Shown: positions 16,447 to 24,489 of the stretch, piece by piece
How the letters are laid out: every line of letters starts with the position of its first letter
How positions within the stretch are numbered: the first letter of the stretch is position 1
NCBI GenBank assembly: GCA_902826485.1
Contig: CADEEZ010000005.1
Coordinates: forward strand, 92,061 to 156,060
Direction of reading: 5' to 3'
DNA from: an uncultured Gammaproteobacteria bacterium
Lineage (GTDB): Bacteria > Pseudomonadota > Gammaproteobacteria > Berkiellales > Berkiellaceae
Length of the DNA: 64,000 nucleotides
The notes under the pieces: generated by a model
Told to the model about the DNA's origin: nothing
What the model saw: the letters and a program-made list of their open reading frames with translations, nothing else
The model's database searches: none
Position numbers and translations under genes: made by a program

Positions 16447-17088
16447 ATGTTTTCTTTAAAATCTTTACATTTAATACTAGGGATTATTTTTTTAACAACA
16501 AGTTTTTCTGTATTTGCTGAAGGTGAAACCACAATTCGATGTGAGTTTAAAAGAGGGGAATTGCCATCCGGTAATTATTCTTCTCGAAACCAATCATTTT
16601 CTGAAAAACAAGGTGGCTCTCAATATAATATTGAATCTTCGGATACGTTACATAATAGTCAACGTAATGCATATTATTACACTCCTGGGGTGACAACAGC
16701 GAAAACAACAGGAACCGAAAATGTTAATTCAAATTCATTAGCCTATCAAGATTCATCTCGAGATTCGTCTCAAAAAAATGATAACTTAACCATTTATTTA
16801 GGAGATATTTACAAAAAAGAATTTCCAGAAGTTTTATTTTACTACTTTAGTTTAACTAACAATGATAGGGATTTATATTTTATTGAGGATGAATACAATA
16901 AGATTTATCTTGAAAATGCTAATGTATCTAATACGGCCATTATGTTAAATTTAAAGGATCAAGAAATTGTAATTGACAGAATGACAGGTAAAGGTGTATT
17001 AACTTTTATAAAAACCACTGAAAATGGAATTTTACAGCAAAGCTATATAGGTTCTTGTGATAAGAGTAACTTTAAACAAAAATTTTGA
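16447..17088 (+). CDS. secreted protein of unknown function
   Basis: A 213-residue protein with a clear signal peptide (MFSLKSLHLILGIIFL then TTSFSVFA). The mature part starts with EGETTIRCEFKRGELPSG, continues through a polar, disordered-looking region rich in S, N, Q and T (about 45-110), and ends in a beta-rich domain (about 115-213) with YYFSLTNNDRDLYFI and a second cysteine near the end (GSCDKSN). The two cysteines, C32 and one close to the C-terminus, may pair. A very good AGGAGG site precedes the ATG. I do not recognise a family; position after the Cys-rich peptide gene suggests a common transcript. Confidence 0.7.
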   Translation: MFSLKSLHLILGIIFLTTSFSVFAEGETTIRCEFKRGELPSGNYSSRNQSFSEKQGGSQYNIESSDTLHNSQRNAYYYTPGVTTAKTTGTENVNSNSLAYQDSSRDSSQKNDNLTIYLGDIYKKEFPEVLFYYFSLTNNDRDLYFIEDEYNKIYLENANVSNTAIMLNLKDQEIVIDRMTGKGVLTFIKTTENGILQQSYIGSCDKSNFKQKF

Positions 17089-17162
17089 AAAAATATTTAA
17101 GTTCGAATTGAATATTATAAAGTATAATAATAAAACCTCTTAGCCACGCCAGTGGCGACGGT

Positions 17163-17196
17163 TAATAGCCCCGCGTGTAATGGAACGAAGGGGAAA
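17163..17196 (+). repeat. structured intergenic repeat, copy b (short form)
   Basis: TTAATAGCCCCGCGTGTAA joins directly to TGGAACGAAGGGG, so this copy lacks the inner stem that other copies have. It shows which part of the element can be lost. Confidence 0.6.
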
Positions 17197-17295
17197 AATT
17201 ATATCAAATGTCTAAGCCGCGGCTGCGGCGTAACTTTATATTTGTGATTACCCGACAGTCGACACATTGCGAAGACTGCCGAGTAAATAAGACTA

Positions 17296-17463
17296 TTAAT
17301 CCAGTTTTTGGTTTGTTTTAAATTGATCTAACAACCAAGTGAGTAAAGGTATAGCAGCGGAAACGAAGGCAACATAGATTTTATCTTCGTAAGAGAGTTT
17401 ACACATATCTGCTAAAACATAACCAGAAACTAAAGAAAACAACATTTGTTGCATCGTATTCAT
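17296..17463 (-). CDS. small membrane protein, candidate immunity protein
   Basis: A 55-residue frame found by hand: it begins MNTMQQMLFSLVSGYVLADM, continues CKLSYEDKIYVAFVSAAIPL and ends LTWLLDQFKTNQKLD. It is mostly two hydrophobic stretches with a short charged part between. AAGGAA stands 8 bases before the ATG, the best support that it is real. It begins 22 bases after the stop of the double-glycine peptide gene on the same strand, which is the usual place of a bacteriocin immunity gene; that role is inference. It could equally be a second small peptide of the locus. Confidence 0.6.
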   Translation of the reverse strand: MNTMQQMLFSLVSGYVLADMCKLSYEDKIYVAFVSAAIPLLTWLLDQFKTNQKLD

Positions 17464-17485
17464 TTGCGATATTCCTTACCTGAAT

Positions 17486-17698
17486 TTACTTATTTAACAT
17501 TTCGTGAATAGTAGGAATTTTCCTATTTTCACTAAGATGCTCGAGATTATTTACGCCTGCCATTGCAATAGCTGCTCCAGCCCCCGCAACCGCTCCGGCT
17601 GGCCCGCCTGTGAAGAAACCAATAATAACAGGCAATACAAATTTAAAGAAACCAGCGCCATTTACTTCTTGAGTTTCTACTAAGTTTAGTTCTTTCAT
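17486..17698 (-). CDS. double-glycine leader peptide (bacteriocin-like)
   Basis: A 70-residue peptide precursor. The leader MKELNLVETQEVNGA has the marks of a C39-peptidase substrate: L4, E8, V12 and the G14-A15 cleavage pair. The mature part GFFKFVLPVIIGFF followed by TGGPAGAVAGAGAAIAMAG is hydrophobic and Gly/Ala-rich, as in class II bacteriocins and microcin-like peptides. The leader has the same register as two peptides at 32.5-33.0 kb. No C39 transporter is in the window; one must be elsewhere if the peptide is exported. The reading frame is followed closely by a small membrane protein gene. Confidence 0.75.
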   Translation of the reverse strand: MKELNLVETQEVNGAGFFKFVLPVIIGFFTGGPAGAVAGAGAAIAMAGVNNLEHLSENRKIPTIHEMLNK

Positions 17699-18428
17699 TT
17701 TAATAATCCATATTTTTAATGTATTGTTTAAATTTTTTTAATTCAATTTAATTACCCAAATTGCTTTAAATTTTGGCCAAAAGAAATTGACTTAGGTTCA
17801 AGCTAAATTCGGTTAATTAATTATTTTTGCTCAGGACAACTTCATGAGGCAGGCTTAAAATAAGCCAAACTTTATATCTTTTTGGATAATTTTTTGGCAA
17901 TAATAATGGTCCATAAAGAATTCCTTCTCTAAGTTATTGTAAATAAACGAAAAAATAGATTAATATTTTTTGTTAGATTACAAGCTTTAGATGAAAAACT
18001 TTCTTTAATGATCTAAGTTGATGAGTTAGAATAGAGATAGCCATAATTTGATCTTCCTTTTAAGATTAAGTTGTGGTCAGTTCTTGGGAAGTGTTTCCGC
18101 ACTTCTCAAGGACGTTTTGGACAGTATTAATATAATCAATATTAAAGAAGTGTGCAATACATTTCTAGAAATGTTTTTATCCTCAAGTTCCTAGAGAATT
18201 TTAATAACGGTGTTTATATTAGTTGAGGTAACTCGACATAATTTTTTTAGTTCCAAAAAAATCTTAATTTACACTCATTCATAAATCTTAGTTATCTCCT
18301 AAGTTTATCAATAAAAAACTTTGAAAATATTAAACGCCTCCTTGCAGCGGTAGCTGCAACCTTTGCTAGCCCCGCGTGTAAGCCTGTGCCTCCGGCACAG
18401 GCTGGAACATCAACTAGGAACAGATTCG
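17699..18428. other. 730-base intergenic stretch
   Basis: No protein gene seen on either strand. It is very AT-rich except for two hairpins: GAAGTG/CACTTC at about 18089-18106, and GTTGAG/CTCGAC at about 18218-18235 followed by ATAATTTTTTT, which has the form of a terminator on the plus strand. A small RNA ending near 18250 is possible but there is no further support. At the right end lies copy c of the structured repeat. Confidence 0.45.
18367..18415 (+). repeat. structured intergenic repeat, copy c
   Basis: TAGCCCCGCGTGTA, then an inner stem AGCCTGTGCC / GGCACAGGCT with loop TCC, then GGAACATCAACTAGG. The inner stem is perfect but differs in sequence from that of copies d and f, while its pairing is kept. 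Confidence 0.65.
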
Positions 18429-19043
18429 TTAAAAACGAACACCTAGCCCCACCCCTACAATCCAGGGACTCATTTTAATGTCTGCGAAAGCGTCATCAGC
18501 ATCAACATGTCCTGATTTTTTAGGAAGCAGTTTCTTAACGTCAATGTTGGCATAAAGATTTTTTACAATCGGAATATCAACACCTGCTTGAAGGGCTAGT
18601 GTGCTATGATTTTTATGATGCGTGCTTCCCGATCTATCATGATGGAACATGGTATAGTTTATACCTGCCCCTACATAAGGCTTGGCAAAGGCAAGGCTGG
18701 TAAAATGATATTGCAAAGTCAGCGTGGGTGGAACTATCCAAGTGCTTTCTTTGTGGGCTAGTCTAACAGAATTATGTTCTGTCTTGATCGTATGCCTAGA
18801 GGCTGCTAAATTTATTTCAGCAGCAATGTTTGGGGTGAAGAAATAAGTAAAATCTACTTCTGGGGTCAGCGATTTTCCGATAGTAGAGTTTCCACCTGCA
18901 TCAACACGATCTTGTTTTTCGGTTGGAATAACGTTGATTAGACGTCCTCTAACCATAAAAACACCATCATTATCAATGGCAGAAACAGTTGGCACGATAA
19001 GTGCACCTAAAAGACCAATTAATAACATCATCTTCTTTTTCAT
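18429..19043 (-). CDS. OmpW-family outer-membrane protein
   Basis: A 204-residue eight-strand barrel precursor with signal peptide (MKKKMMLLIGLLGALIVPTVSA). Family signs in the sequence: VRGRLINVIP in the first strand, TPEVDFTYFFTPNIAAEI in the second hairpin, the KPYVGAGINYTMF segment, and a terminal aromatic residue (VGVGLGVRF) needed for assembly by the BAM machinery. OmpW proteins are small channels for hydrophobic molecules; the cargo here is unknown. AGAGGTG precedes the ATG. The gene is alone, with long AT-rich flanks. Confidence 0.85.
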   Translation of the reverse strand: MKKKMMLLIGLLGALIVPTVSAIDNDGVFMVRGRLINVIPTEKQDRVDAGGNSTIGKSLTPEVDFTYFFTPNIAAEINLAASRHTIKTEHNSVRLAHKESTWIVPPTLTLQYHFTSLAFAKPYVGAGINYTMFHHDRSGSTHHKNHSTLALQAGVDIPIVKNLYANIDVKKLLPKKSGHVDADDAFADIKMSPWIVGVGLGVRF

Positions 19044-19429
19044 AAAACACCTCTTATGTAAACAAAAAGACTATCTTCATACTATTCCTTTTCCATTAAA
19101 AAACAACCGTATTTTTTTAAATTATCGTGAAGTTTTATTCTTGTGAATTCTGAATTTGTTAAATGTCCTGTTAAAATCATTATATTTTATTATTGAAATT
19201 TTTTTATGTGGGGGTTTTTTAGTTGAATTCCAATGCAATTCAGGTGGCTTTGCAATGGGTGGTGAATTATGTCAAGTCATGTTATGGTAATAAGTGTCTG
19301 GTTAATCAGAGTTGACCTATATACAAATACCCAAATATATAGTGAATTTAATTTTATTAAATGAATCAAAGCCTTAGAGAGGATTGTTTATAAATACGGT
19401 TATTCAAAATATGTGTAGGGAAAAAATCA
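19044..19429. other. intergenic stretch between divergent genes
   Basis: It should hold promoters for the OmpW gene (minus) and the orphan gene at 19430 (plus). AT-rich, without clear hairpins. A possible 30-codon TTG frame around 19223-19315, ending CYGNKCLVNQS, follows a GGGGG run, but there is too little to call it a gene. Confidence 0.4.
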
Positions 19430-20179
19430 GTGTTAAATCAAGATATAGAATTGCTCGTACAAGACATACTTAATTATAAAATATCTCAGTATAACAATTC
19501 GCCTGAATGGGATGTTTGGTATGAAAAGAAATTATTAGAGCAATTAAACCACATCAATAAAATCTTTGACCTGATTTTTTCGTTTGAAATTCAAAAAGAA
19601 ATAGAATTAGCCAAGAAAAACTATATTTATGCCATGAGTGCAGATATATACAAGTTATATAATGCCTTATTATGTTTATTAGCCAATAAATCTTTTCAAA
19701 CATCCATGGTAATAAGCTGCCTTATCTCCGAACGATATATTACTATGGCATATTATCTGCAAGAAAAAAAGCTTAATGAAACTAAAAATCAGAAAAATTT
19801 TGCGAAAATACTTTTAAACCCACTCAAAAAACTGTTTAATAATAACGATGAAAAAAATAAACCCGATTTAAAAACAATGGCAGAAAGTGCCGGCTTGAAA
19901 AAAACATATGATGGCGTCTATGCTATTTGCTCAAGGGCTATGTATGGTGATTGGGAATATTTAGAATCTTATAATTTAAAACAAGTAGAAGATCACATTC
20001 AGCCTAATTTTGAAGAAACAGAATTACGGTTGGAGTTTTTAGAAGGCATATTGTTCATGAGTTTAGATATAATAAGATTTTATATAAATTTTATTCCCAG
20101 TTCAAATGACTTAATTAAAAAATTACTGGTTTATAAATTAGCTGAAATTGAAACTTGGGTTCAGGAGATGATTGATTAA
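19430..20179 (+). CDS. hypothetical helical protein, orphan
   Basis: I do not recognise this 249-residue protein. It is nearly all alpha-helical by composition (runs such as VWYEKKLLEQLNHINKIF and ELRLEFLEGILFMSLDI), rich in K, N, I and L, without signal peptide or membrane segments. It starts with GTG at 19430; AGGGA lies before it at normal spacing and no better start is near. A possible HEPN-type or DUF helical fold cannot be judged by eye. Flanked by intergenic repeats and an ankyrin gene. Low GC content like its neighbours. Confidence 0.6.
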   Translation: MLNQDIELLVQDILNYKISQYNNSPEWDVWYEKKLLEQLNHINKIFDLIFSFEIQKEIELAKKNYIYAMSADIYKLYNALLCLLANKSFQTSMVISCLISERYITMAYYLQEKKLNETKNQKNFAKILLNPLKKLFNNNDEKNKPDLKTMAESAGLKKTYDGVYAICSRAMYGDWEYLESYNLKQVEDHIQPNFEETELRLEFLEGILFMSLDIIRFYINFIPSSNDLIKKLLVYKLAEIETWVQEMID

Positions 20180-20361
20180 GCTTTAAACTCGAAATTTTCT
20201 ATCATCTTCTTCTTAGACACTTGCCTGATTTATACCCAAAATCCGATGAAGGGTCGTTTTTCAGCGATATCCGGATGAACTTGTACTCTCGAATAATGAT
20301 AAGCTGCTCAACTTGTTAAGAGCTATGCCGCAAATGCGGTTAATTTAAAAGAGAGAATAGT

Positions 20362-22011
20362 ATGGATATAGACCTACATCCAAGGCAAATTGCATTAAAT
20401 CAAACTTTATTTTCAGCGATTCTAAATGCACCCCAAGAAAACCCACAAATAATTTTGGATTTAATTGCTGTGGGCGCAGATATCAATGCCAAAGACGAAA
20501 ACGGCAGAACGCCTTTAATGTGGGCTGCTCACAAAGGACACGCCACCACTGTTCGAATTTTTATTCAAATAAATCCCCGACTTAACGCAGTGGTAGATAA
20601 AAACGGTAACTCTCCCCTTATTTTTGCTGTTGAGGTAGGGCAGGTTGCTATTACTAAATATCTACTTGAAACAGGGGCTGATGTAAATTTAAAAAATCAT
20701 TTGGGTGAAACGCCGCTGATGTGGGCTGTCTCGAAGAATCAAGTGGAAGTACTTCAAATTCTGCTTGCAGTACAAGGGGTGAGAGTTAATGCAAAAAATA
20801 ATTTTGGCGAAACGGCGCTTTTAATAGCAGTTGAGGAGGGATTTCCTACTTCAATTAAATGCTTGTTGATACATGGTGCTGATGCCAATATACCTGACAA
20901 AAGTGAAGACACTCCAATTATTTTGGCTTCTTTAAATGATGACGTGGTTACAATAGAACTTTTACTTAGTTATGGGGCTAATATTTTTGCGAAAAATGGA
21001 AATGGCAATAATGCGCTTATTTGTGCTTCTATTAAAGGACATCTTCGAGCAGTTGAATGCCTTTTAGTAAATCAGGCTGAGGTTAATGCAAAAAACGAAA
21101 GGAACGGGTCAGCCCTGTTGAAAGCGATTCAATCCGGCCACTTTCCTGTGGTTAAATGTCTTGTTGCACATGGCGCTAAAGTAAATGACAAAAGTAATGG
21201 TGGGGTTACATCGCTGATGTGGGCTGCGAGTTATAATCGTGATACGATCATTCCATTCCTCCTTGACCAAGGGGCTGAAATTAACGCCATAAATGATGAC
21301 GGCGACACAGCAGTGATGTGGGCTGCAATGCTAGGTAATGTTGCAGCGCTTAAGATCTTTATTGAGAAAGGGGCTGATCTTAATATTGAAGATAATGAAG
21401 GTCATACAGCACTGATGTTGGCTATTGAAAAGCAAAAAAGTGAAAATGTTTATTGCTTGTTAAATGTGATGTCTTCTGAGCAAAAGCAATCTTTTTCTCT
21501 GAAATCTCTTGCATATGCTCAAATTATACTCGACTATGAAAACGAATTACGAGAAAACTTTGAAAAGCTCTACAACATTCTTATGCCAGCGGTTAAAGTA
21601 GCTACAATAAACAGCGGCTTTTGTCTGTTTTCTGGGTTGCCTGAACTGACTAACCACACTTTTTCCTTATTGGCTTTAGCTTCATCTGAACATTTTTCAC
21701 CTTTGTATGCTAAACATCGCCTTGAACAAGATGTAAAGTTTTTCCTAAACTTCAAGCAACAAAAGGCGCATTTAGAAGGAAGGCCAACCCTTATATTCCT
21801 TCCTAAGGGATATAACGAAATGATTTGTGATGCATTTTCGATGATGAAAAATGAATGCTTAGCGATGTTCCTTCAGGCAAAAACCACAGTCTCTTCGTAT
21901 ATGCCTACTTTTCTTTTTTCGGCGTTGAATCCCTTGAAAAGAAAAAGAAAAAGAGAAGATAATGAAGAAGAGCCAAGTGAGATTGAAGTAAAAAGACGAA
22001 GATTACCTTAA
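20362..22011 (+). CDS. ankyrin-repeat protein with C-terminal nuclear-localisation-like signal
   Basis: A 549-residue protein. About ten ankyrin repeats fill residues 25-370, with units such as GADINAKDENGRTPLMWAAH, GADVNLKNHLGETPLMWAV and GADLNIEDNEGHTALMLAI. A helical module follows (about 390-480: NFEKLYNILMPAV ... PLYAKHRLEQDVKFF) that is also present in the ankyrin protein at 46.0 kb. The last 25 residues contain KRKRKRED and VKRRRLP separated by an acidic spacer, the form of a bipartite eukaryotic nuclear localisation signal. That suggests an effector injected into a host cell and sent to the nucleus; secretion itself is not shown. A run of purines, AAAAGAGAGAA, precedes the ATG. Confidence 0.88.
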   Translation: MDIDLHPRQIALNQTLFSAILNAPQENPQIILDLIAVGADINAKDENGRTPLMWAAHKGHATTVRIFIQINPRLNAVVDKNGNSPLIFAVEVGQVAITKYLLETGADVNLKNHLGETPLMWAVSKNQVEVLQILLAVQGVRVNAKNNFGETALLIAVEEGFPTSIKCLLIHGADANIPDKSEDTPIILASLNDDVVTIELLLSYGANIFAKNGNGNNALICASIKGHLRAVECLLVNQAEVNAKNERNGSALLKAIQSGHFPVVKCLVAHGAKVNDKSNGGVTSLMWAASYNRDTIIPFLLDQGAEINAINDDGDTAVMWAAMLGNVAALKIFIEKGADLNIEDNEGHTALMLAIEKQKSENVYCLLNVMSSEQKQSFSLKSLAYAQIILDYENELRENFEKLYNILMPAVKVATINSGFCLFSGLPELTNHTFSLLALASSEHFSPLYAKHRLEQDVKFFLNFKQQKAHLEGRPTLIFLPKGYNEMICDAFSMMKNECLAMFLQAKTTVSSYMPTFLFSALNPLKRKRKREDNEEEPSEIEVKRRRLP

Positions 22012-22020
22012 TTTTGTTTC

Positions 22021-22067
22021 GCTAGCCTTCTGTCCGCTCTAGCTTAGCGGAGGAGTAAGGCTGGCTA
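22021..22067. repeat. nested palindrome after the ankyrin gene
   Basis: Outer arms GCTAGCCTT / AAGGCTGGC and inner arms TCCGCT / AGCGGA form an interrupted long hairpin of the intergenic-repeat type. Confidence 0.5.
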
Positions 22068-22074
22068 TCCGTTC

Positions 22075-22105
22075 AAAAAGGTTAAGTTGCCAGGCTTACC
22101 TTTTT
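22075..22105 (+). terminator. terminator of the ankyrin gene
   Basis: AAAAAGGTTAAG pairs with CTTACCTTTTT with one bulged base around the loop TTGCCAGG. The T run belongs to the stem end; the A run makes it usable in both directions. Confidence 0.6.
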
Positions 22106-22225
22106 AAAGAATTAAAAAATTACTGAATAAATCAAAGTTTTTTAATTTATTACTTTTTTTCTTAATTTAGAATATACTTCCGTGTCAAAAATTACATGCA
22201 GTATAGTAAATTTAGGAGACACGTA

Positions 22226-23116
22226 ATGGATATTGATTTAAATCAAAAAACAGAAGTTGAGCGATATCTTGATGTTTCACATGAGCTGATCCAACATAAA
22301 ACGAACATAAGACTTCATAGTAGTATGTTTTATAAGGTAGCTAAAATTGAAAGTGGGTATCAAATTACGGCAATGGCTCACCATATTGCTCCTGAGGAAG
22401 CACCAATTAAAATAGCTTTTTCTGAAGCTGAATTTAAACAACTTTTAGAAAAAAGTAAAATTCATTTTCAAGCAAAACAAAAGCATTTTGAAACAATGAG
22501 ACGGGTTGAACAAGAAAGACAGTCTGAACTGGAAGAAATGTTTAAAACTCGATTAACCCTTTTGACAAAATTTCAATCTGCTCAGGTTAACTCTGACGAA
22601 GAAAGTAAACAAAAATTTAAACAATTAATGACAACCTATCCCATAGCATCTGAAATTTTAAAAGCCCTTAATCCTATTTCTTTTTATGCTGATTGTACCG
22701 TAAGTTATGAAAATAAAGGATCTTATTATCATATTAAAGCGATAGATTATCGCCATAATGAGCATGTGGCCGCTGATTTTGAAATAAGCAAAAAACAGTT
22801 AAATGCGCTTGCAAAATTAGAAGCCATTGGTATTACGCATAAAAGTTGGGTAATTGAAAATAATTTGTGTTTTCCGGCAATGAGAGACGGTTCTCTTTAT
22901 ATTAAATTTGTCTCTCTGTCTGATGTAAAGGAAGTGATCAGTGTACTGAACGCTGCCTATGGGGAAGGCACATGTCGAAACACCGGGGCAGGCGCGGAAT
23001 ATTTGAAAATAAATTGCACTACTCCCGGTGGTAAAAAGGCAATAGAAGAAATACTTGTTGCCCTTAATATGCCAGAGGTGCCTAAGTATATTCCGGGAAT
23101 GTTAAAGTTAGCTTAA
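22226..23116 (+). CDS. hypothetical protein, possible effector
   Basis: A 296-residue protein I do not recognise. It begins MDIDLNQKTEVERYL, sharing MDIDL with the ankyrin protein before it. A helical, coiled-coil-like stretch lies at about 75-120 (FETMRRVEQERQSELEEMF), followed by a mixed domain with an ITHKSWVIENNL segment and a C-terminal NMPEVPKYIPGMLKLA. No signal peptide and no membrane segment. The ATG at 22226 was chosen because AGGAG lies 7 bases before it; an in-frame start 30 bases upstream lacks one. It follows the ankyrin gene by 214 bases but has its own leader. Confidence 0.6.
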   Translation: MDIDLNQKTEVERYLDVSHELIQHKTNIRLHSSMFYKVAKIESGYQITAMAHHIAPEEAPIKIAFSEAEFKQLLEKSKIHFQAKQKHFETMRRVEQERQSELEEMFKTRLTLLTKFQSAQVNSDEESKQKFKQLMTTYPIASEILKALNPISFYADCTVSYENKGSYYHIKAIDYRHNEHVAADFEISKKQLNALAKLEAIGITHKSWVIENNLCFPAMRDGSLYIKFVSLSDVKEVISVLNAAYGEGTCRNTGAGAEYLKINCTTPGGKKAIEEILVALNMPEVPKYIPGMLKLA

Positions 23117-23276
23117 GGTGCACTTAATTTACCCTAATCTAGATCGAGCTAGATTTTGTATTGATTTTTAAATTGGCACAGTTCAGATCCCCTCTACCGC
23201 CGCTTGCGCGGGAGAGGGTGGCCCGGCAAAGCCGGGACGGGTGAGGGCGTTTTCGCCACGGCAGTGGCGACGGTTA

Positions 23277-23330
23277 ATAGCTCCACGTGTAAGCCAGCGA
23301 CCAAGGCGCACAGGCTGGAACGTGGGGAAC
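23277..23330 (+). repeat. structured intergenic repeat, copy d
   Basis: ATAGCTCCACGTGTAAGCC ... GGCTGGAACGTGGGGAAC. The outer arms CCACGT/ACGTGG are a compensated version of the CCCCGCGT/ACGTGGGG arms of copy f. Confidence 0.65.
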
Positions 23331-23460
23331 AAAAAATCAATTACACAATGAAAAGCTGTGGTAGCAGCGAAACAAAACATGATATCGAGTATCATTAAAA
23401 TTATTAACATAAAATATTTATAAAACAAGTTTCGCCGCTGCCGCGGCTAATATCTATTAA

Positions 23461-23524
23461 CTTCTGTACCCCGCGTTCCGTCCATTTCGCGCAAGCGCTC
23501 AACAGACTCCACACGGGGCTATTA
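23461..23524 (-). repeat. structured intergenic repeat, copy e (reverse)
   Basis: CTTCTGTACCCCGCGTTCC ... ACACGGGGCTATTA, nearly identical to copies a and g. Confidence 0.65.
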
Positions 23525-23676
23525 TCGGTAGCTACTGCCGTAGCTAAGAAATTGATATCACAGTAATTGTGATCTTTGACCTATCTGCAATCAACTCAAT
23601 AAAGAAAAGGAATTATTTTTAATATTATTACTCCAAAGTGTTATAGCCGTCAGATTTTATAAATTGGAGTAATAAT

Positions 23677-23928
23677 ATGAAAATTTTAATCGTTCTTTTC
23701 ATCATTCTTTGGAGTCCTTTATGTTTTGCTGAAAATCAATTTTTTAATCAAAAAACTCAAGGAAATTGTTTTTTAATATTAAATTTTCCATCTTATAGTA
23801 AAATATTTAGACCTTCGATTTTAATAGAAAAAAGTGGTTGCTGTTCATGGCATAGTGGGGTCTGTGGTTGTTCAAATGGTAGAGCGGCTTGTTGCGATGG
23901 AACGCTTAGCCCTTCATGTGGATGTTAA
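23677..23928 (+). CDS. small secreted Cys-rich protein, copy 2
   Basis: An 83-residue paralogue of the protein at 16143. Signal peptide MKILIVLFIILWSPLCFA, a variable middle, and the same C-terminal module with SGCCSWHSGVCGC, GRAACCDGTLSPSC and final GC. The middle differs more (FNQKTQGNCFLILNF against AGKYQENCFLNLSF) than signal peptide and module, so selection seems to hold the Cys-rich end. No exported partner gene follows this copy; repeats follow instead. The leader DNA is also duplicated. Confidence 0.75.
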   Translation: MKILIVLFIILWSPLCFAENQFFNQKTQGNCFLILNFPSYSKIFRPSILIEKSGCCSWHSGVCGCSNGRAACCDGTLSPSCGC

Positions 23929-23960
23929 ATTTCTTAGCCACGGTAGTGGCTATGGTTGCT

Positions 23961-24013
23961 AGCCCCGCGTGTAAGCCAGCGCCGCAGGCGCACAGGCTGG
24001 AACGTGGGGAACG
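23961..24013 (+). repeat. structured intergenic repeat, copy f
   Basis: AGCCCCGCGTGTAAGCC, inner stem GCGCC/GGCGC with loop GCA, then GGCTGGAACGTGGGGAAC. This copy is predicted to fold into one long hairpin of about 50 bases. Confidence 0.65.
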
Positions 24014-24147
24014 GAAATCAACACACAATGAAAAAGCTGCGGTAGCAGCGGCACAGAAAAATCTGCATGATATTGAGTATAATTAATATCAATTTATAAA
24101 ATAAAATTTATATGAGTCTCGCCGCTGCCGCGGCTAATATCTATTAA

Positions 24148-24211
24148 CTTCTGTACCCCGCGTTCCATCCGTTTCGCGCAAGCGCTCAATAGACTCCACA
24201 CGGGGCTATTA
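24148..24211 (-). repeat. structured intergenic repeat, copy g (reverse)
   Basis: CTTCTGTACCCCGCGTTCC ... ACACGGGGCTATTA. It is not followed by a Cys-rich peptide gene, unlike copies a and e. Confidence 0.65.
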
Positions 24212-24489
24212 AAGGTAGCTACTGCCGTAGCTAAGAAATTAGCAAAGCAGTATTTTAATTAATCTTCCTGGATGCAACCGTTAAATCTGTTTTTTCAATT
24301 GAAAACTTGGTTTTTGTGCTCAGATAACCTTTTTATTTAAATTGTTGTAAGTAAGCTCATTCTCCCATTCCTCTATCATTTTTTGTCTATTGGGATTATA
24401 CCGATTATTTAACCTTGTGTGAGGCCCTATCCGGTCTTAGAATTAAGGTATAGGGATTCTAGTTTAGAAATTAATGAAAGGTGATGCTT

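Larger units (their letters stand above)
23117..23676. other. 560-base intergenic repeat mosaic
   Basis: No gene seen. In order: the AATTGGCACAGTTCAGATCC element and its GC-rich continuation GAGAGGGTGGCCCGG (23172-23249), shared with 15.0 kb; a small palindrome CGCCACGGCAGTGGCG (about 23252-23267); structured repeat copies d (plus) and e (reverse); and the leader of the second Cys-rich peptide gene, similar to that of copy 1. Confidence 0.6.
23929..24489. other. intergenic stretch after Cys-rich copy 2
   Basis: No gene seen. Contains structured repeat copies f (plus) and g (reverse) with a GCCGCTGCCGCGGC palindrome (about 24121-24134) between them; the rest (24240-24480) is AT-rich and plain. 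Confidence 0.55.

Noticed and set aside
19223-19315. 30-codon TTG frame ending CYGNKCLVNQS after a GGGGG run
   Set aside because: Short, rare start codon, no leader or homologue; kept only as a remark in the intergenic entry.
23204-23428. Open frames of 64 and 81 codons on both strands
   Set aside because: They are translations of GC-rich repeat sequence; codon use and residue content (many R, P, G) differ from real genes here.
15904-24211. Possible CRISPR array from the repeated GC-rich units
   Set aside because: Copies are far apart, in both directions, and have no uniform spacers; they are dispersed intergenic repeats.
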